Shown in pieces: positions 53,276 through 62,353 of a DNA stretch of 64,000 nucleotides. The stretch is from Paracoccaceae bacterium. GTDB taxonomy: Bacteria > Pseudomonadota > Alphaproteobacteria > Rhodobacterales > Rhodobacteraceae. The position numbers and the translations under genes were made by a program. The stretch covers positions 1 to 64,000 of the forward strand of contig JANZZL010000121.1 in NCBI GenBank assembly GCA_026419405.1. Direction: 5' to 3'. Positions within the stretch are counted from its first letter, which is position 1; each line of letters starts with the position of its first letter. The notes under the pieces are model-generated. The model did no database searches. It saw only the letters and a program-made list of their open reading frames with translations, and was not told where the DNA came from.

Positions 53276-54160
53276 ATGCCACGTTTCCCGTCGATCCAGG
53301 CGCTGCGCGCGCTCGAGAGCTTCGCCCGTCACGGCAGCATCTGGCAGGCGGCCGACGAGCTGAACCTGACGCGCAGCGCCGTCAGCCATCAGCTGCGGCT
53401 GCTCGAGCGCAGCCTCGGGTTCCGGCTGCTCGACCGTGCCGGAACCCGCGCCGTGCTGACGCCGCAGGGCGCGGCCTATGCCGCCGACGTGCGCCGGGCG
53501 CTGTCGCTCGTCGCCGGCGCGGCGGCGCGCAATGCCTCGCGCGGGCTTGCCGGGTCGCTGACGGTGAGCGCCACGCCCGGCTTCGCCGCAAGCTGGCTGG
53601 CCGGCCGGCTGGGCGCCTTCGCCGCCGCCTTTCCCGACATCGCGCTGTCGGTCGTCACGCCGCGGCGGCTCGAGGACACGAGCAACCCCGACGTCGACCT
53701 GTTCATCAGCTTCGGCTTCGGCGGCAGCCCCGGCATGGAGGTCGAGCTGCTTCAGGAGGTCGAGTTCACGCCGCTGTGCAGCCCCGTGCTGCTCAACCGG
53801 ATCGGCGGGCTCGATGCCCCGGCGGACGTGCTGCGCGCGACGCTGCTGCACCTCGGCGACTTCGCCGACTGGGAGGCCTGGTTCCGCCTCGCCGGCCTCG
53901 CGGTCGAGAAGGCGCGCCGGGGCCTGCGGCTGTCGGACGTGAACCTCGTCTACGCTGCCGCACTCGGCGCCCAGGGCCTGGCGATGGGCGATGGCTTCAT
54001 CTGGGGGGATGCGCTGGCCACCGGCCGCCTGGTGCGCCCCTTCGATCTCGCGATCCGCTCGCCGCGGTCCTACTTCCTGGTGGTGCCGCCCGAGAAGGCG
54101 GCCAACCCCTCGGTGGCGGCCTTCCGGACCTGGCTGCGCGGCGAGCTGTCGGGCGGCTGA
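53276..54160 (+). CDS. LysR-family regulator (GcvA-like)
   Basis: A 294 aa regulator: N-terminal helix-turn-helix (about 5-65; GSIWQAADELNLTRSAVSHQLRLLE, abbreviated) and a type 2 periplasmic-binding fold effector domain (about 90-290). The start PRFPSIQALRALESFARHGS is that of the GcvA subgroup, from ATG 53276 with a GGAG leader. An earlier ATG at 53246 lies in a -10-like element (TATGCT). It is divergent from the M20/DDAH/FAD operon and upstream of the ABC operon, both of which carry a matching candidate operator. Confidence 0.9.
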   Translation: MPRFPSIQALRALESFARHGSIWQAADELNLTRSAVSHQLRLLERSLGFRLLDRAGTRAVLTPQGAAYAADVRRALSLVAGAAARNASRGLAGSLTVSATPGFAASWLAGRLGAFAAAFPDIALSVVTPRRLEDTSNPDVDLFISFGFGGSPGMEVELLQEVEFTPLCSPVLLNRIGGLDAPADVLRATLLHLGDFADWEAWFRLAGLAVEKARRGLRLSDVNLVYAAALGAQGLAMGDGFIWGDALATGRLVRPFDLAIRSPRSYFLVVPPEKAANPSVAAFRTWLRGELSGG

Positions 54161-54171
54161 CCCCGCGCGCT

Positions 54172-54194
54172 TTCGGAAAACGGCATTTGCCGAA
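54172..54194. promoter_or_regulatory. Candidate LysR operator, site 2
   Basis: A 23-base imperfect palindrome with outer arms TTCGG (54172-54176) and CCGAA (54190-54194) and the core AAACGGCATT shared with site 1. It is centred near -66 of the predicted promoter at 54213-54242, the classic recognition-site position of LysR regulators. Confidence 0.7.
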
Positions 54195-54212
54195 GCGGTG
54201 AAGAAGTTTCGG

Positions 54213-54242
54213 TTGCCAAGGCGGCCTGGCCGCCCCTAGGCT
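54213..54242 (+). promoter_or_regulatory. Predicted promoter for the polyamine-type ABC operon
   Basis: TTGCCA (54213-54218) and TAGGCT (54237-54242) with an 18-base spacer; transcription would start near 54249, about 35 bases before the first gene. The -10 is identical to that of mgsA. Confidence 0.55.
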
Positions 54243-54283
54243 TCCGGGGTCGGACGGGCCAGGGCGACGCCGGGGGAAGGCAG

Positions 54284-55387
54284 GTGACTCAGGCGGCGGA
54301 GATCGGAGCTTTCGGCATCGCCAAGAGTTTCGGCCGCTTCCTCGCGCTCGACGACGTGACGCTGACCATCGGGCGCGGCGAGTTCCTGACGCTGCTCGGC
54401 CCCTCGGGCTCGGGCAAGACGACCTTCCTCATGGTGCTGGCGGGCTTCGAGGCGCCAAGCGCGGGCCGCCTCACGCTCGACGGGCGCGACATGACACGGA
54501 TGCCGCCCGAGGCGCGGGGCTTCGGCATGGTGTTCCAGGGCTATGCGCTCTTCCCGCACATGACCGCCGAAGAGAACATCGCCTTCCCGCTCCGGGTCCA
54601 GGGGCGGCCGGCGGCCGAGGTGCGCCGCCGCGTTGCCGAGATGATCGAGCTGGTCGGCCTGGAGGGACACGGGCACAAGCGCCCCTCGGGCCTCTCCGGC
54701 GGCCAGCAGCAGCGCGTGGCGCTGGCCCGCGCGCTGGCCTACGAGCCGCCGGTGCTGCTGCTCGACGAGCCCTTCTCGGCGCTCGACCGGAACCTGCGCG
54801 GCCAGATGCAGGAGGAGGTGCGCCGGCTGCATCGCGAGATCGGCACGACCTTCGTCTTCGTCACCCACGACCAGTCCGAGGCCCTGGCGCTGAGCTCGCG
54901 CGTGGCGATCTTCGAGAAGGGGCGGCTGCAGCAGGTTGCCCCGCCGCGCGAGGCCTACGAGCGGCCGGCGAACCGTTTCGTGGCCGAGTTCCTGGGCGAC
55001 ATCAACATCCTGCCGGTCGAGGGCGCGAACGGTGCGGCGCGGATCGAGGGGCGGCCCGTGCGGCTGCCCGGCGGCGGCACCGGGCCCTTCGCGATCCGCC
55101 CCGAATACATGGGGCTATCGCTGCGCGAGCCGGAGGGCGGCAACGCCGTCGGCGCCCGGCTCACCGACCTGACCTATCAGGGGGCCGAGACGCGGCTGAC
55201 GCTGGCCACCCGCGGCGGCGCGGCGCTCGTGCTGCGGCTGCCCACGGCGACGCTGCCGGAGGGGCTCGAGCCGGGCGCGGCGGTCTGGGCCACCTGGGAC
55301 GAGCACCGCGGCTTCCGGCTCGATCAGGCCGGCCCGTCGGCGCGGGAACACGACCATCTCCAGCAGGGAAAGGGGAGAACAGCATGA
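54284..55387 (+). CDS. potA: Polyamine/spermidine-type ABC transporter ATP-binding protein (PotA)
   Basis: A 367 aa ATPase: Walker [10 protein letters not shown], signature [15 protein letters not shown], Walker [13 protein letters not shown], switch His in VTHDQ, and a C-terminal TOBE domain (about 280-355). GTG 54284 follows a GGGGGAAGG leader. The class imports polyamines, amino-acid derivatives or other organic cations. It overlaps the binding-protein gene by four bases. LysR control is likely (site 2). Confidence 0.92.
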   Translation: MTQAAEIGAFGIAKSFGRFLALDDVTLTIGRGEFLTLLGPSGSGKTTFLMVLAGFEAPSAGRLTLDGRDMTRMPPEARGFGMVFQGYALFPHMTAEENIAFPLRVQGRPAAEVRRRVAEMIELVGLEGHGHKRPSGLSGGQQQRVALARALAYEPPVLLLDEPFSALDRNLRGQMQEEVRRLHREIGTTFVFVTHDQSEALALSSRVAIFEKGRLQQVAPPREAYERPANRFVAEFLGDINILPVEGANGAARIEGRPVRLPGGGTGPFAIRPEYMGLSLREPEGGNAVGARLTDLTYQGAETRLTLATRGGAALVLRLPTATLPEGLEPGAAVWATWDEHRGFRLDQAGPSAREHDHLQQGKGRTA

Positions 55388-56499
55388 ACGGCCCATTCGA
55401 ACGCGACCGCATCGCGATCCTCAAGCATCGCCTCGCGCGGGGCGAGATCTCGCGGCGCGACTTCGCCGCCGCGCTCGCCCTGATCGCGGGGGGCGCGGCC
55501 CTCGGGATGCCGGCCCGGCGCGCGCAGGCGCAGGCCGGGGAGCTCGTCTTCGTCAACTGGGGCGGCGATGCCAGCACGGCCTACGACACCGCCTATGGCC
55601 AGCCCTTCTTCGAGGCGACCGGGATCCGCGTCCGGCAGGACGGCTCGGGCCCGACCGAGGGCGCGATCGCCGCGCAGTTCGAGAGCGGACGCCCCGCCTG
55701 GGACATCGTCGATGCCGACCCGTTCTCGGCCGAGGCGCTGGGCAAGAAGGGGATGATGGAGCCGATCGACTACACCGTCGTGGACCGCGGCAAGATGCGT
55801 CCCGGCTTCGGCTGGGACCACTCGGCCTCCACCTACTTCTACAGCTACATCCTCGCCTACGACGCGGCGAAGTTCGGCGACGACCCGCCGAAGTCGATGG
55901 CCGACTTCTTCGACGTGGAGAAGTATCCGGGCAAGCGGTCGATGTACAAGTGGGGCGCGGGCATGTGGGAGGCCGCGCTGCTCGCCGACGGCGTCCCCCG
56001 CGACCAGCTCTACCCGCTCGACCTCGCGCGTGCCCATGCCAAGATCGCCGCGATCAAGGAGCATGTCGTGGCCTTCTGGGGCGGCGGCTCCGAGAGCCAG
56101 TCGATCCTGCTCAACGGCGAGGCGAGCATGGCGCTGGTCTGGTCCACCCGCGCCAAGCTGATCGAGCAGGATTCGGGGGGCGACATCAGCTTCACCTGGG
56201 CGGATGGGCTGATCGCGCCCGGCGCGATGGCGGTCATCAAGGGCAACCCCGGCGGGCGGGAGGCGGCGATGCAGTTCATCGCCTTCGCCCAGGATCCCGA
56301 ACGCCAGGTGGTGATGTTCCGGATGATCGGCCAGGGGCCCGCCAACCCGGCGGCCGATGCCCTGCTGCCGCCCGAGGAGGCGCGCTACAACCCGGTCGAT
56401 CCGGCGAACTTCGCCCAGCAGATCCCGCTCGACATGCCCTGGTACGAGGCGAACTACGCAGCGGCGCTCGACGAGTACCTCAAGATCATCTCGGCCTGA
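55384..56499 (+). CDS. Polyamine-type ABC substrate-binding protein (PotD family)
   Basis: A 371 aa periplasmic receptor of SBP family 8. It has an N-terminal region with ISRRDFAAALALIAGG, a likely twin-arginine signal starting about residue 23, and AQAQAG as the cleavage region. The mature part begins with ELVFVNWGGDAS, typical of the PotD/PotF group. The pocket regions DIVDADPF and WDHSAST are visible. The ligand could be a polyamine, a guanidino compound or an acylated amino acid, to be processed by the M20 and DDAH-family enzymes. Confidence 0.9.
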   Translation: MNGPFERDRIAILKHRLARGEISRRDFAAALALIAGGAALGMPARRAQAQAGELVFVNWGGDASTAYDTAYGQPFFEATGIRVRQDGSGPTEGAIAAQFESGRPAWDIVDADPFSAEALGKKGMMEPIDYTVVDRGKMRPGFGWDHSASTYFYSYILAYDAAKFGDDPPKSMADFFDVEKYPGKRSMYKWGAGMWEAALLADGVPRDQLYPLDLARAHAKIAAIKEHVVAFWGGGSESQSILLNGEASMALVWSTRAKLIEQDSGGDISFTWADGLIAPGAMAVIKGNPGGREAAMQFIAFAQDPERQVVMFRMIGQGPANPAADALLPPEEARYNPVDPANFAQQIPLDMPWYEANYAAALDEYLKIISA

Positions 56500-56572
56500 C
56501 GGCACGCGCCGCCCCGGGATCGTCCCGGGGCGGCCGCTGCGGCCCGGAGCTTCCGCGGACCCGTCCTGCGAC

Positions 56573-57394
56573 ATGCCCCCGATCGCCCGCCACGCCCTGC
56601 TTCTGGGCCCGCTCCTGGGCCTGCTCGCGCTCGCCTACCTGATCCCCTTCCTCGGGGTGATGCGCTGGAGCGTCACCCTGCCCGAGCCGGGGCTGGGGCA
56701 GTATCGCACGGCGCTGACCGATCCGCTGGTGCTGAGCGTGCTCTGGCGGACCCTGCGCATCTGCGTGATCGTCACGCTGATCTCGGTCGTCGCGGCCTAC
56801 CTGCTCGCGCTCGTCTGGGTGCGCGGGGGGCCCTGGACGCAGCGGCTCGTCGAGCTCTGCATCCTCATCCCGTTCTGGATCTCGGTGCTCACGCGCGCCT
56901 TCGGCTGGCTCGCGCTGCTGTCGAACCGCGGGCTCGTCAACAGCTGGCTGATCGCGCTCGGTGTCCTCGACGAACCGCTGACGCTGGTACGCAACGAATT
57001 CGGGGTGATCCTCGGCATGGTGCATCTCCTCATCCCCTTCGCGGTCTTCCCGCTTGCCACCGCGATCCGCGCGGTGGACGAGCGCGTGCTGCTCGCCGCG
57101 CGCGGCATGGGGGCATCGCGCGCACGCATCTTCTGGCAGGTCTTCCTGCCGATGACGCGGCCCGGCATTCTCGGCGCCGCCCTCCTTGTCTTCGTCTTCG
57201 CACTCGGCTTCTTCATCACCCCCGCTATCCTCGGCGGCGGGCGCAGCGTCATGGCGGCCGAACTCGTCTACCTGCGCATCTTCCAGAGCCCCGACTGGGG
57301 CCTCGGCGCGGCGGTCAGCGTCATCCTGATGGCCGGCGTGGGGCTGCTGCTTGCGGCCACGCTGCGGATTGTCCGGGGGGGCGCCGGCCGATGA
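56573..57394 (+). CDS. potB: Polyamine-type ABC permease (PotB family)
   Basis: A 273 aa inner-membrane permease with six membrane segments and the coupling motif EAA loop (LLAARGMGASRARIFWQVFLP). ATG 56573 is chosen by the onset of the first helix; the frame is open upstream. It overlaps potC by four bases. Confidence 0.92.
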   Translation: MPPIARHALLLGPLLGLLALAYLIPFLGVMRWSVTLPEPGLGQYRTALTDPLVLSVLWRTLRICVIVTLISVVAAYLLALVWVRGGPWTQRLVELCILIPFWISVLTRAFGWLALLSNRGLVNSWLIALGVLDEPLTLVRNEFGVILGMVHLLIPFAVFPLATAIRAVDERVLLAARGMGASRARIFWQVFLPMTRPGILGAALLVFVFALGFFITPAILGGGRSVMAAELVYLRIFQSPDWGLGAAVSVILMAGVGLLLAATLRIVRGGAGR

Positions 57395-58203
57395 CGCGGC
57401 TGCGCCCCGGCCCCCTGGCGCTCACGCTCGCGGCGCTCGTCGCGGTGTTCCTGCTCATGCCGCTCGTCGCGGTGATCCCGGTCAGTTTCACGCCGACACG
57501 CTTCCTGTCGGTGCCGTCGGGCGAATGGTCGCTGCGCCACTACCGCGCGCTGGTCGAGAACCCGGCCTGGGGTCAGGGCCTGTGGCTGTCGGTCAGGATC
57601 GGCCTCGTCGCCTCGGTCGTGGCCACCACGCTTGCCACCGCGTTCAGCCTCGGCCTGTGGATGCTGCGGCCGCGCCTTGCGGGCGTGCTGATGGGGCTGG
57701 CACTGGTGCCGATGGTGGCGCCGCCGGTGGTCTCGGCGCTCACGCTCTACTTCTTCCTCATCACCCTCTCGCAATGGAACGACGTGATCGCCTACGACCG
57801 CTGGGGCGGTGTGGCGCTGGCGCATGCGATCATGGTGGCGCCGTTCGCGGTGGTGCTGGTCTCGGTGGCCCTCGCCCAGCTCGACCGCCGGATCGACCTC
57901 GCCGCGCGCTCGATGGGCGCGGGGCTCGGCACCCGGATCTTCCGGGTGGTGCTGCCCAACATCCGCTTCAGCGTGCTCACCGCGCTGTTCCTGACCTTCG
58001 TGCTGAGCTGGGAAGAGATCGGGGTGACGCTGTTCATCACCTCGGTGCAGGCGGTGACCCTGCCGCGGCTCATGTGGATGGGCCTGCGCGACAACATCGA
58101 TCCAGCGATCGCGGCGATCTCGGTCGTGCTGATCGCGCTCGTGGTGCTCGTGCTGATCGGCCGGTCGGTCTGGCAGCTGCGCCGCAGGGGAGAGGCGCGA
58201 TGA
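57391..58203 (+). CDS. potC: Polyamine-type ABC permease (PotC family)
   Basis: A 270 aa permease with the coupling loop LAARSMGAGLGTRIFRVVLP and six membrane segments. It pairs with PotB to form the channel and ends the operon. A GAAGGCCTTC palindrome (58221-58230) follows soon after the stop. Confidence 0.92.
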   Translation: MTRLRPGPLALTLAALVAVFLLMPLVAVIPVSFTPTRFLSVPSGEWSLRHYRALVENPAWGQGLWLSVRIGLVASVVATTLATAFSLGLWMLRPRLAGVLMGLALVPMVAPPVVSALTLYFFLITLSQWNDVIAYDRWGGVALAHAIMVAPFAVVLVSVALAQLDRRIDLAARSMGAGLGTRIFRVVLPNIRFSVLTALFLTFVLSWEEIGVTLFITSVQAVTLPRLMWMGLRDNIDPAIAAISVVLIALVVLVLIGRSVWQLRRRGEAR

Positions 58204-58836
58204 GGGCGGAAGGCGGCCCGGAAGGCCTTCGGCGCGACCGCGCGCCGCGGGCTGCGCACCCGCCGCGGGGACCCTCGGCAGCGGCGCGCTGAGCTCGGGC
58301 GCCGCCCCGCCGGGGCCAGCCGCGCGAGGCGTGCGGCGCCCCCGGTCGTCCGGCCGAACGCCCTGCCGAACCGCCCCTTCCCGGTGCGAAGGACGCAGGG
58401 CGCGGTGTCGCCGTGCCCGGGCGACCGCCCGCGCCGCCTGGTCGGCGCCGCTTCCCGGCACACGGCCGGACCGCAGCCGATCCTCCGCGAGCCGCAGCGC
58501 CGCGGCGACGCTTGCAGCTCCTCCGCGAGCCGCAGCGCCGCGGCGACGCTTGCAGCCGGGCCGGGTGCGGCATCCGCAACCCGGTGCGGCGGACTTCCCA
58601 TGCCGGCCATCCTTCCGGGCGCCCGAGTGGGAGCCATCACCGGACCTCCCCGCCGGCCCCGGGGTCGCCGGGGACCGGGTGCGCCCTGCCCTCCGCTCCG
58701 GCCTTCCGGCGCGCGGCCGGCCGGAGGCGAAACCCAGGAGACAGGCCCCGGGGCCGAACGCCGGGCGCGGGACCCCGGGAGGACCCGTGCGAGCGCACCC
58801 CGCGCCCCGAACGGGCGGCCCGGCGCGTCGGCGGGA
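58204..58836. other. Gene-free region, 633 bases
   Basis: Open frames exist on both strands but read as Arg/Pro/Ala-rich high-GC translations without a domain. The only clear structure is a 38-bp perfect tandem duplication (58481-58556) and a short palindrome just after potC. It could include a decayed gene; I see no recognisable remnant. Confidence 0.6.
58481..58556. repeat. Perfect 38-bp tandem duplication
   Basis: The 38 bases at 58481-58518 (starting TCCTCCGCGAGC, ending GACGCTTGCAGC) are repeated exactly at 58519-58556. No open frame of recognisable function covers it. Perfect identity suggests a recent duplication or a replication/assembly slip. Confidence 0.9.
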
Positions 58837-59859
58837 TCAGACGCTGCCGCGCAGCACCAGGCTCGGCGGGACGAGCACGTGCTCCGCCTGCCGGCGCCCG
58901 GCGATGCGCGACAGCAGCGCCTCGGCGGCGAGCCGCCCCATCCGGGGGCCGTCCTGATCGATCGAGGCCAGACCGATCATCGGCAGCGCGGCCACGGGGT
59001 TGTTGTCATAGCCGATGATCGCCAGATCCTCCGGCACGCGCAGCCCCATCTGCCAGGCGAGGTTGCGCAGCGGGACGGCGTCGAGGTCCGACCAGCAGAA
59101 GATGGCGCGCGGCCGATCCGGCATCGCCAGGATCCGGCGCAGGTCATCGGCATGGGGCTTTTCCGAGGAGGGCACGCGCAGGATCCGCGCCCGCCCGGCC
59201 AGGCCGAATTCGGCCATCGCGGCGAGATAGCCGGCCTCGCGCTGGGGCGAGACATCGGCCTCGTGCCGGGCATCCCACTCCATCGCCAGCATGGCGATGT
59301 CGCGATGGCCGCGCTCGACGAAGGCCTGCACGGCCAGCCGCGCGCCCTGGCGATCATCGGAATTGATCGTATCGAAGGAGTCGGCCTGCGGCTCGTGATG
59401 GCCGACGACCACGGTCGGGATCTGGCGCGCATACCGGTCCATCACCGCGCCCGGGATCTGGCTGGCCACCAGGATCAGCCCGTCCATCCGGTTGTCGATC
59501 ATCTGCTCGATGAGCTGCGCCTCGCGCCGTTCATGCGCCTTGCCCACGCCGACCATGATCTTGTAGCCGCGCGCTTCGGTCATCTCCTCGATGCCCTGAT
59601 AGATCGACGGCAGGAAGGGGTTCTCGATGTCCACCAGCAGCACGCCCAGCGTGTAGGTCTGCCCGCGCATCCCCCGTGCCGCGACCGAGGGGCGATAGCC
59701 GAGCTTCTCGATGCTGGCCTCGACCCTCTGGCGCAGCGACTCGGATACGCCGTAGGCATTGCGCATCACCTTCGAGACCGCCGCGACCGACACCCCCGCA
59801 TCGGCGGCCACCGTGCGGATCGTCACCCTGCCCCGCCCTGGCTCTGACTGCCCTGCCAT
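58837..59859 (-). CDS. LacI-family transcriptional regulator
   Basis: A 340 aa regulator: LacI helix-turn-helix (about 11-60; TIRTVAADAGVSVAAVSKVMRN, abbreviated) with hinge helix and a periplasmic-binding-like sugar domain (about 68-335). It is divergent from the rhamnosidase gene, and two overlapping palindromes (59917-59937) lie between. It is the likely repressor of the rhamnosidase and sugar importer, responding to a sugar from plant or algal glycosides. Confidence 0.93.
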   Translation of the reverse strand: MAGQSEPGRGRVTIRTVAADAGVSVAAVSKVMRNAYGVSESLRQRVEASIEKLGYRPSVAARGMRGQTYTLGVLLVDIENPFLPSIYQGIEEMTEARGYKIMVGVGKAHERREAQLIEQMIDNRMDGLILVASQIPGAVMDRYARQIPTVVVGHHEPQADSFDTINSDDRQGARLAVQAFVERGHRDIAMLAMEWDARHEADVSPQREAGYLAAMAEFGLAGRARILRVPSSEKPHADDLRRILAMPDRPRAIFCWSDLDAVPLRNLAWQMGLRVPEDLAIIGYDNNPVAALPMIGLASIDQDGPRMGRLAAEALLSRIAGRRQAEHVLVPPSLVLRGSV

Positions 59860-59916
59860 TCCGCCTCCCTCGTGCCGGCGAGGCTAGCAAAGAATCGTTG
59901 CATGGTGAACCGAGAT

Positions 59917-59937
59917 GTAGAATGTTCTACGTAGAAC
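59917..59937. promoter_or_regulatory. Two overlapping palindromes, probable LacI operator
   Basis: GTAGAA-TG-TTCTAC (59917-59930) and the perfect 14-mer GTTCTACGTAGAAC (59924-59937) share seven bases. They sit 50-70 bases before the rhamnosidase ATG and 58-78 from the lacI start, an ideal place to control both. Confidence 0.75.
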
Positions 59938-59986
59938 GGTGCACGGCACCGGCCGCGCCCGGGGCCGCACCGAGGGAGGACAGTTC

Positions 59987-62326
59987 ATGAGCCCTGACGG
60001 CCCGATGCGGACGGCGTCCGCCACCGAAGCCGATGCACCCCGTCCCTGCCTGTCGGGCGAGATGATCGCGCCGCTCTGCGATGCGGGAACCGGCGGACCC
60101 GCCTGCTTCGTCGCGCGCGAGTTCGATCTCGACGGCGTGCCCGAAGGGGCGGTCCTTCATCTCTCGGCGCAGGGGCTCTACCGCGCCTTCCTGAACGGGC
60201 ACCGCGTGGGCCTGGACCTGCTGACGCCGGGCTGGACCTGTTACGACGACCGCATCGCCTATCAGAGCTACCCGGTCTCGGACCTGCTGCGCCCGGGACG
60301 GAACCGGCTGGAGATCTGGCTGGGCGACGGGTGGTTCCGCTCGCGCCTGATGTGGGCCTCGAACCCCGTCGAGAACACCTGGGGCGACCGGATCGCCGCC
60401 TTTGCCGAACTGGTCGCGGGCGGCCGCACGATCCTGCGCAGCGATGCCTCCTGGCGGTCGGGCGTGACCCCGGTCACCGCCAACGGCATCTATCACGGCG
60501 AGGATCACGACGCCCGCATCAAGCCGGTCGAGACGCACGGCGTCGAGGTGATCCCCTTCGACCGCGCGCGTCTTGTCCCGCACGAGACCGGCCCGGTGCG
60601 CGAGATGGAGCCCGTCGCCCCGATCGGTTCCTGGGCCGAGGGCGCGGCCACGGTCTTCGACTTCGGCCAGAACTGCGCCGCCTGTGCCCGGATCACCGTG
60701 CAGGGCCCGGCCGGCGCGCATGTCCGCGTGGAATTCGCCGAAGTCCTCGGCCCCGGCCGTGTCTTCGACAACCGCAACTTCCGCTCGGCCCGCGCCGAGC
60801 AACGCTACACCCTGCGCGGCGGGGGCATCGAGACCTGGGCGCCGATGTTCACCTACTTCGGCTTCCGCTATGCCCGCGTCACCCTGTCAGGCGGCGCGCA
60901 GCTCGTCGAGATCCGGCAGGTGCCCGTCACCTCGGTGCCCCGGCAGACCGGCCGCTTCACCTGCGCCCTGCCCGAGGTCGATCGCCTCGTGCTGAACACC
61001 GTCTGGTCGCAGCGGTCGAACTTCATCGAGATCCCGACCGACTGCCCGCAGCGGGACGAACGCCTGGGCTGGACCGGCGACGCGCAGGTCTTTGCCGGCA
61101 CGGCCTGCTGGCTGGCCGACTGCGAGAGCTTCCTGCGAAAATACCTGCGCGACGTCCGCCACGACCAGCGCCCCAATGGCGCGGTGCCGCATTTCTCGCC
61201 CGATCCCACCCGGCTGCACCCGATCCCTGGCCGCGGCGACTGGGCCGGATCGACCGGCTGGGGCGATGCCATCGTGATCATCCCCTGGCAGCTCTACCTG
61301 CACTACGGCGACCGCGGCGTGCTGGCCGAGAACTATCCGGCCATGCTGCGATGGCTGGACTACCTGTGGTCGATCTCGGACGGGCCGGTGATCCGCCCGC
61401 CCGCCGAATGGGGGGCGCACGGCTTCACCTTCGGCGACTGGCTCCAGCCGGTGGGCGACAACCGCAAGCCGCGCCCCACCATCGCCGACGACTGCGCGGC
61501 GACGATCTACCATTTCATCTCGACCGATCTGACCGCGCGCATCGCCGCCATCCTGGGAGATGCGCGGCAGGCCACCGCCCTGCGCGCGCGGGCCGCGGCG
61601 ATCCGCGAGGCCTTCGCGCAGGAATTCTTTGCCCCCTCGGGCCGGATCGCGCACAACGACCAGACCTCGTGGGCGCTCGCCTTCCTGCACGACCTGGTGC
61701 CGCCGCAGCATCGCGAGGCCGGCCGCGCCTATTTCCGCAGGGCGATCGAGGATGCCGGGCATCTCATCGGCACCGGCTTCATCGGCACGCCCGCCCTGCT
61801 GCCGGCGCTGACGAAGCTGGGCATGACCGATCTGGCCGAGGCCGTCTTCCTGAACCGGCGCGTGCCCGGCTGGCTCTACCAGATCGAGCGCGGCGCCACC
61901 ACGATCTGGGAACGGTGGGACGCGATCGGCGAGGACGGCACGATCTACGACCCCGACATGAACAGCTACAACCACTATGCCTATGGCGCCGTCTGCCAGT
62001 GGCTGTTCGAATCCGTCGCCGGCGTCGCCCCCGATCCCGAACGCCCCGGTTTCGAGGGGGTCCTGCTCGATCCCGTGATCCTGCCGGCGCTGGGCCATGT
62101 CGAGATGTCGCACGACTGCCGTCGCGGGCGGATCGGATCCGCCTGGCGGCTGGACGGCCGACGCGTGCACTGGCAACTGAGCCTGCCGCCGGGCTGCACC
62201 GGGCGGCTCCTGCCCCGCCCCGGACGCGCGGACCTGCGTCTGGACGGCGAGCGCGTGAGCCTGCCCCCCGACGGACTGGCCGTTCCGCCGGGCGCCCATG
62301 CGATCACCTTCGAACGGAGCGACTGA
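59987..62326 (+). CDS. Alpha-L-rhamnosidase, glycoside hydrolase family 78
   Basis: A 779 aa enzyme that removes terminal L-rhamnose from glycosides or oligosaccharides. It has an N-terminal beta domain (about 30-150; LSAQGLYRAFLNGHRVG and LTPGWTCYDDRIAYQSYPV), a rhamnosid_N-like domain, and the alpha/alpha-barrel catalytic domain with DCPQRDERLGWTGDAQVF (catalytic acidic residues) and TTIWERWDA. No signal peptide is seen, so it acts in the cytoplasm on imported rhamnosides. ATG 59987 has a GGGAGGAC leader. A sugar importer follows. No rhamnose catabolic gene is in view. Confidence 0.93.
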   Translation: MSPDGPMRTASATEADAPRPCLSGEMIAPLCDAGTGGPACFVAREFDLDGVPEGAVLHLSAQGLYRAFLNGHRVGLDLLTPGWTCYDDRIAYQSYPVSDLLRPGRNRLEIWLGDGWFRSRLMWASNPVENTWGDRIAAFAELVAGGRTILRSDASWRSGVTPVTANGIYHGEDHDARIKPVETHGVEVIPFDRARLVPHETGPVREMEPVAPIGSWAEGAATVFDFGQNCAACARITVQGPAGAHVRVEFAEVLGPGRVFDNRNFRSARAEQRYTLRGGGIETWAPMFTYFGFRYARVTLSGGAQLVEIRQVPVTSVPRQTGRFTCALPEVDRLVLNTVWSQRSNFIEIPTDCPQRDERLGWTGDAQVFAGTACWLADCESFLRKYLRDVRHDQRPNGAVPHFSPDPTRLHPIPGRGDWAGSTGWGDAIVIIPWQLYLHYGDRGVLAENYPAMLRWLDYLWSISDGPVIRPPAEWGAHGFTFGDWLQPVGDNRKPRPTIADDCAATIYHFISTDLTARIAAILGDARQATALRARAAAIREAFAQEFFAPSGRIAHNDQTSWALAFLHDLVPPQHREAGRAYFRRAIEDAGHLIGTGFIGTPALLPALTKLGMTDLAEAVFLNRRVPGWLYQIERGATTIWERWDAIGEDGTIYDPDMNSYNHYAYGAVCQWLFESVAGVAPDPERPGFEGVLLDPVILPALGHVEMSHDCRRGRIGSAWRLDGRRVHWQLSLPPGCTGRLLPRPGRADLRLDGERVSLPPDGLAVPPGAHAITFERSD

Positions 62327-62353
62327 ACGACCACTTCAGGGAGGAGACCACCG

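Noticed and set aside
57792-58640. A minus-strand gene across 57792-58640
   Set aside because: It overlaps potC antisense, is compositionally biased and includes the 38-bp duplication in frame; no family resemblance.
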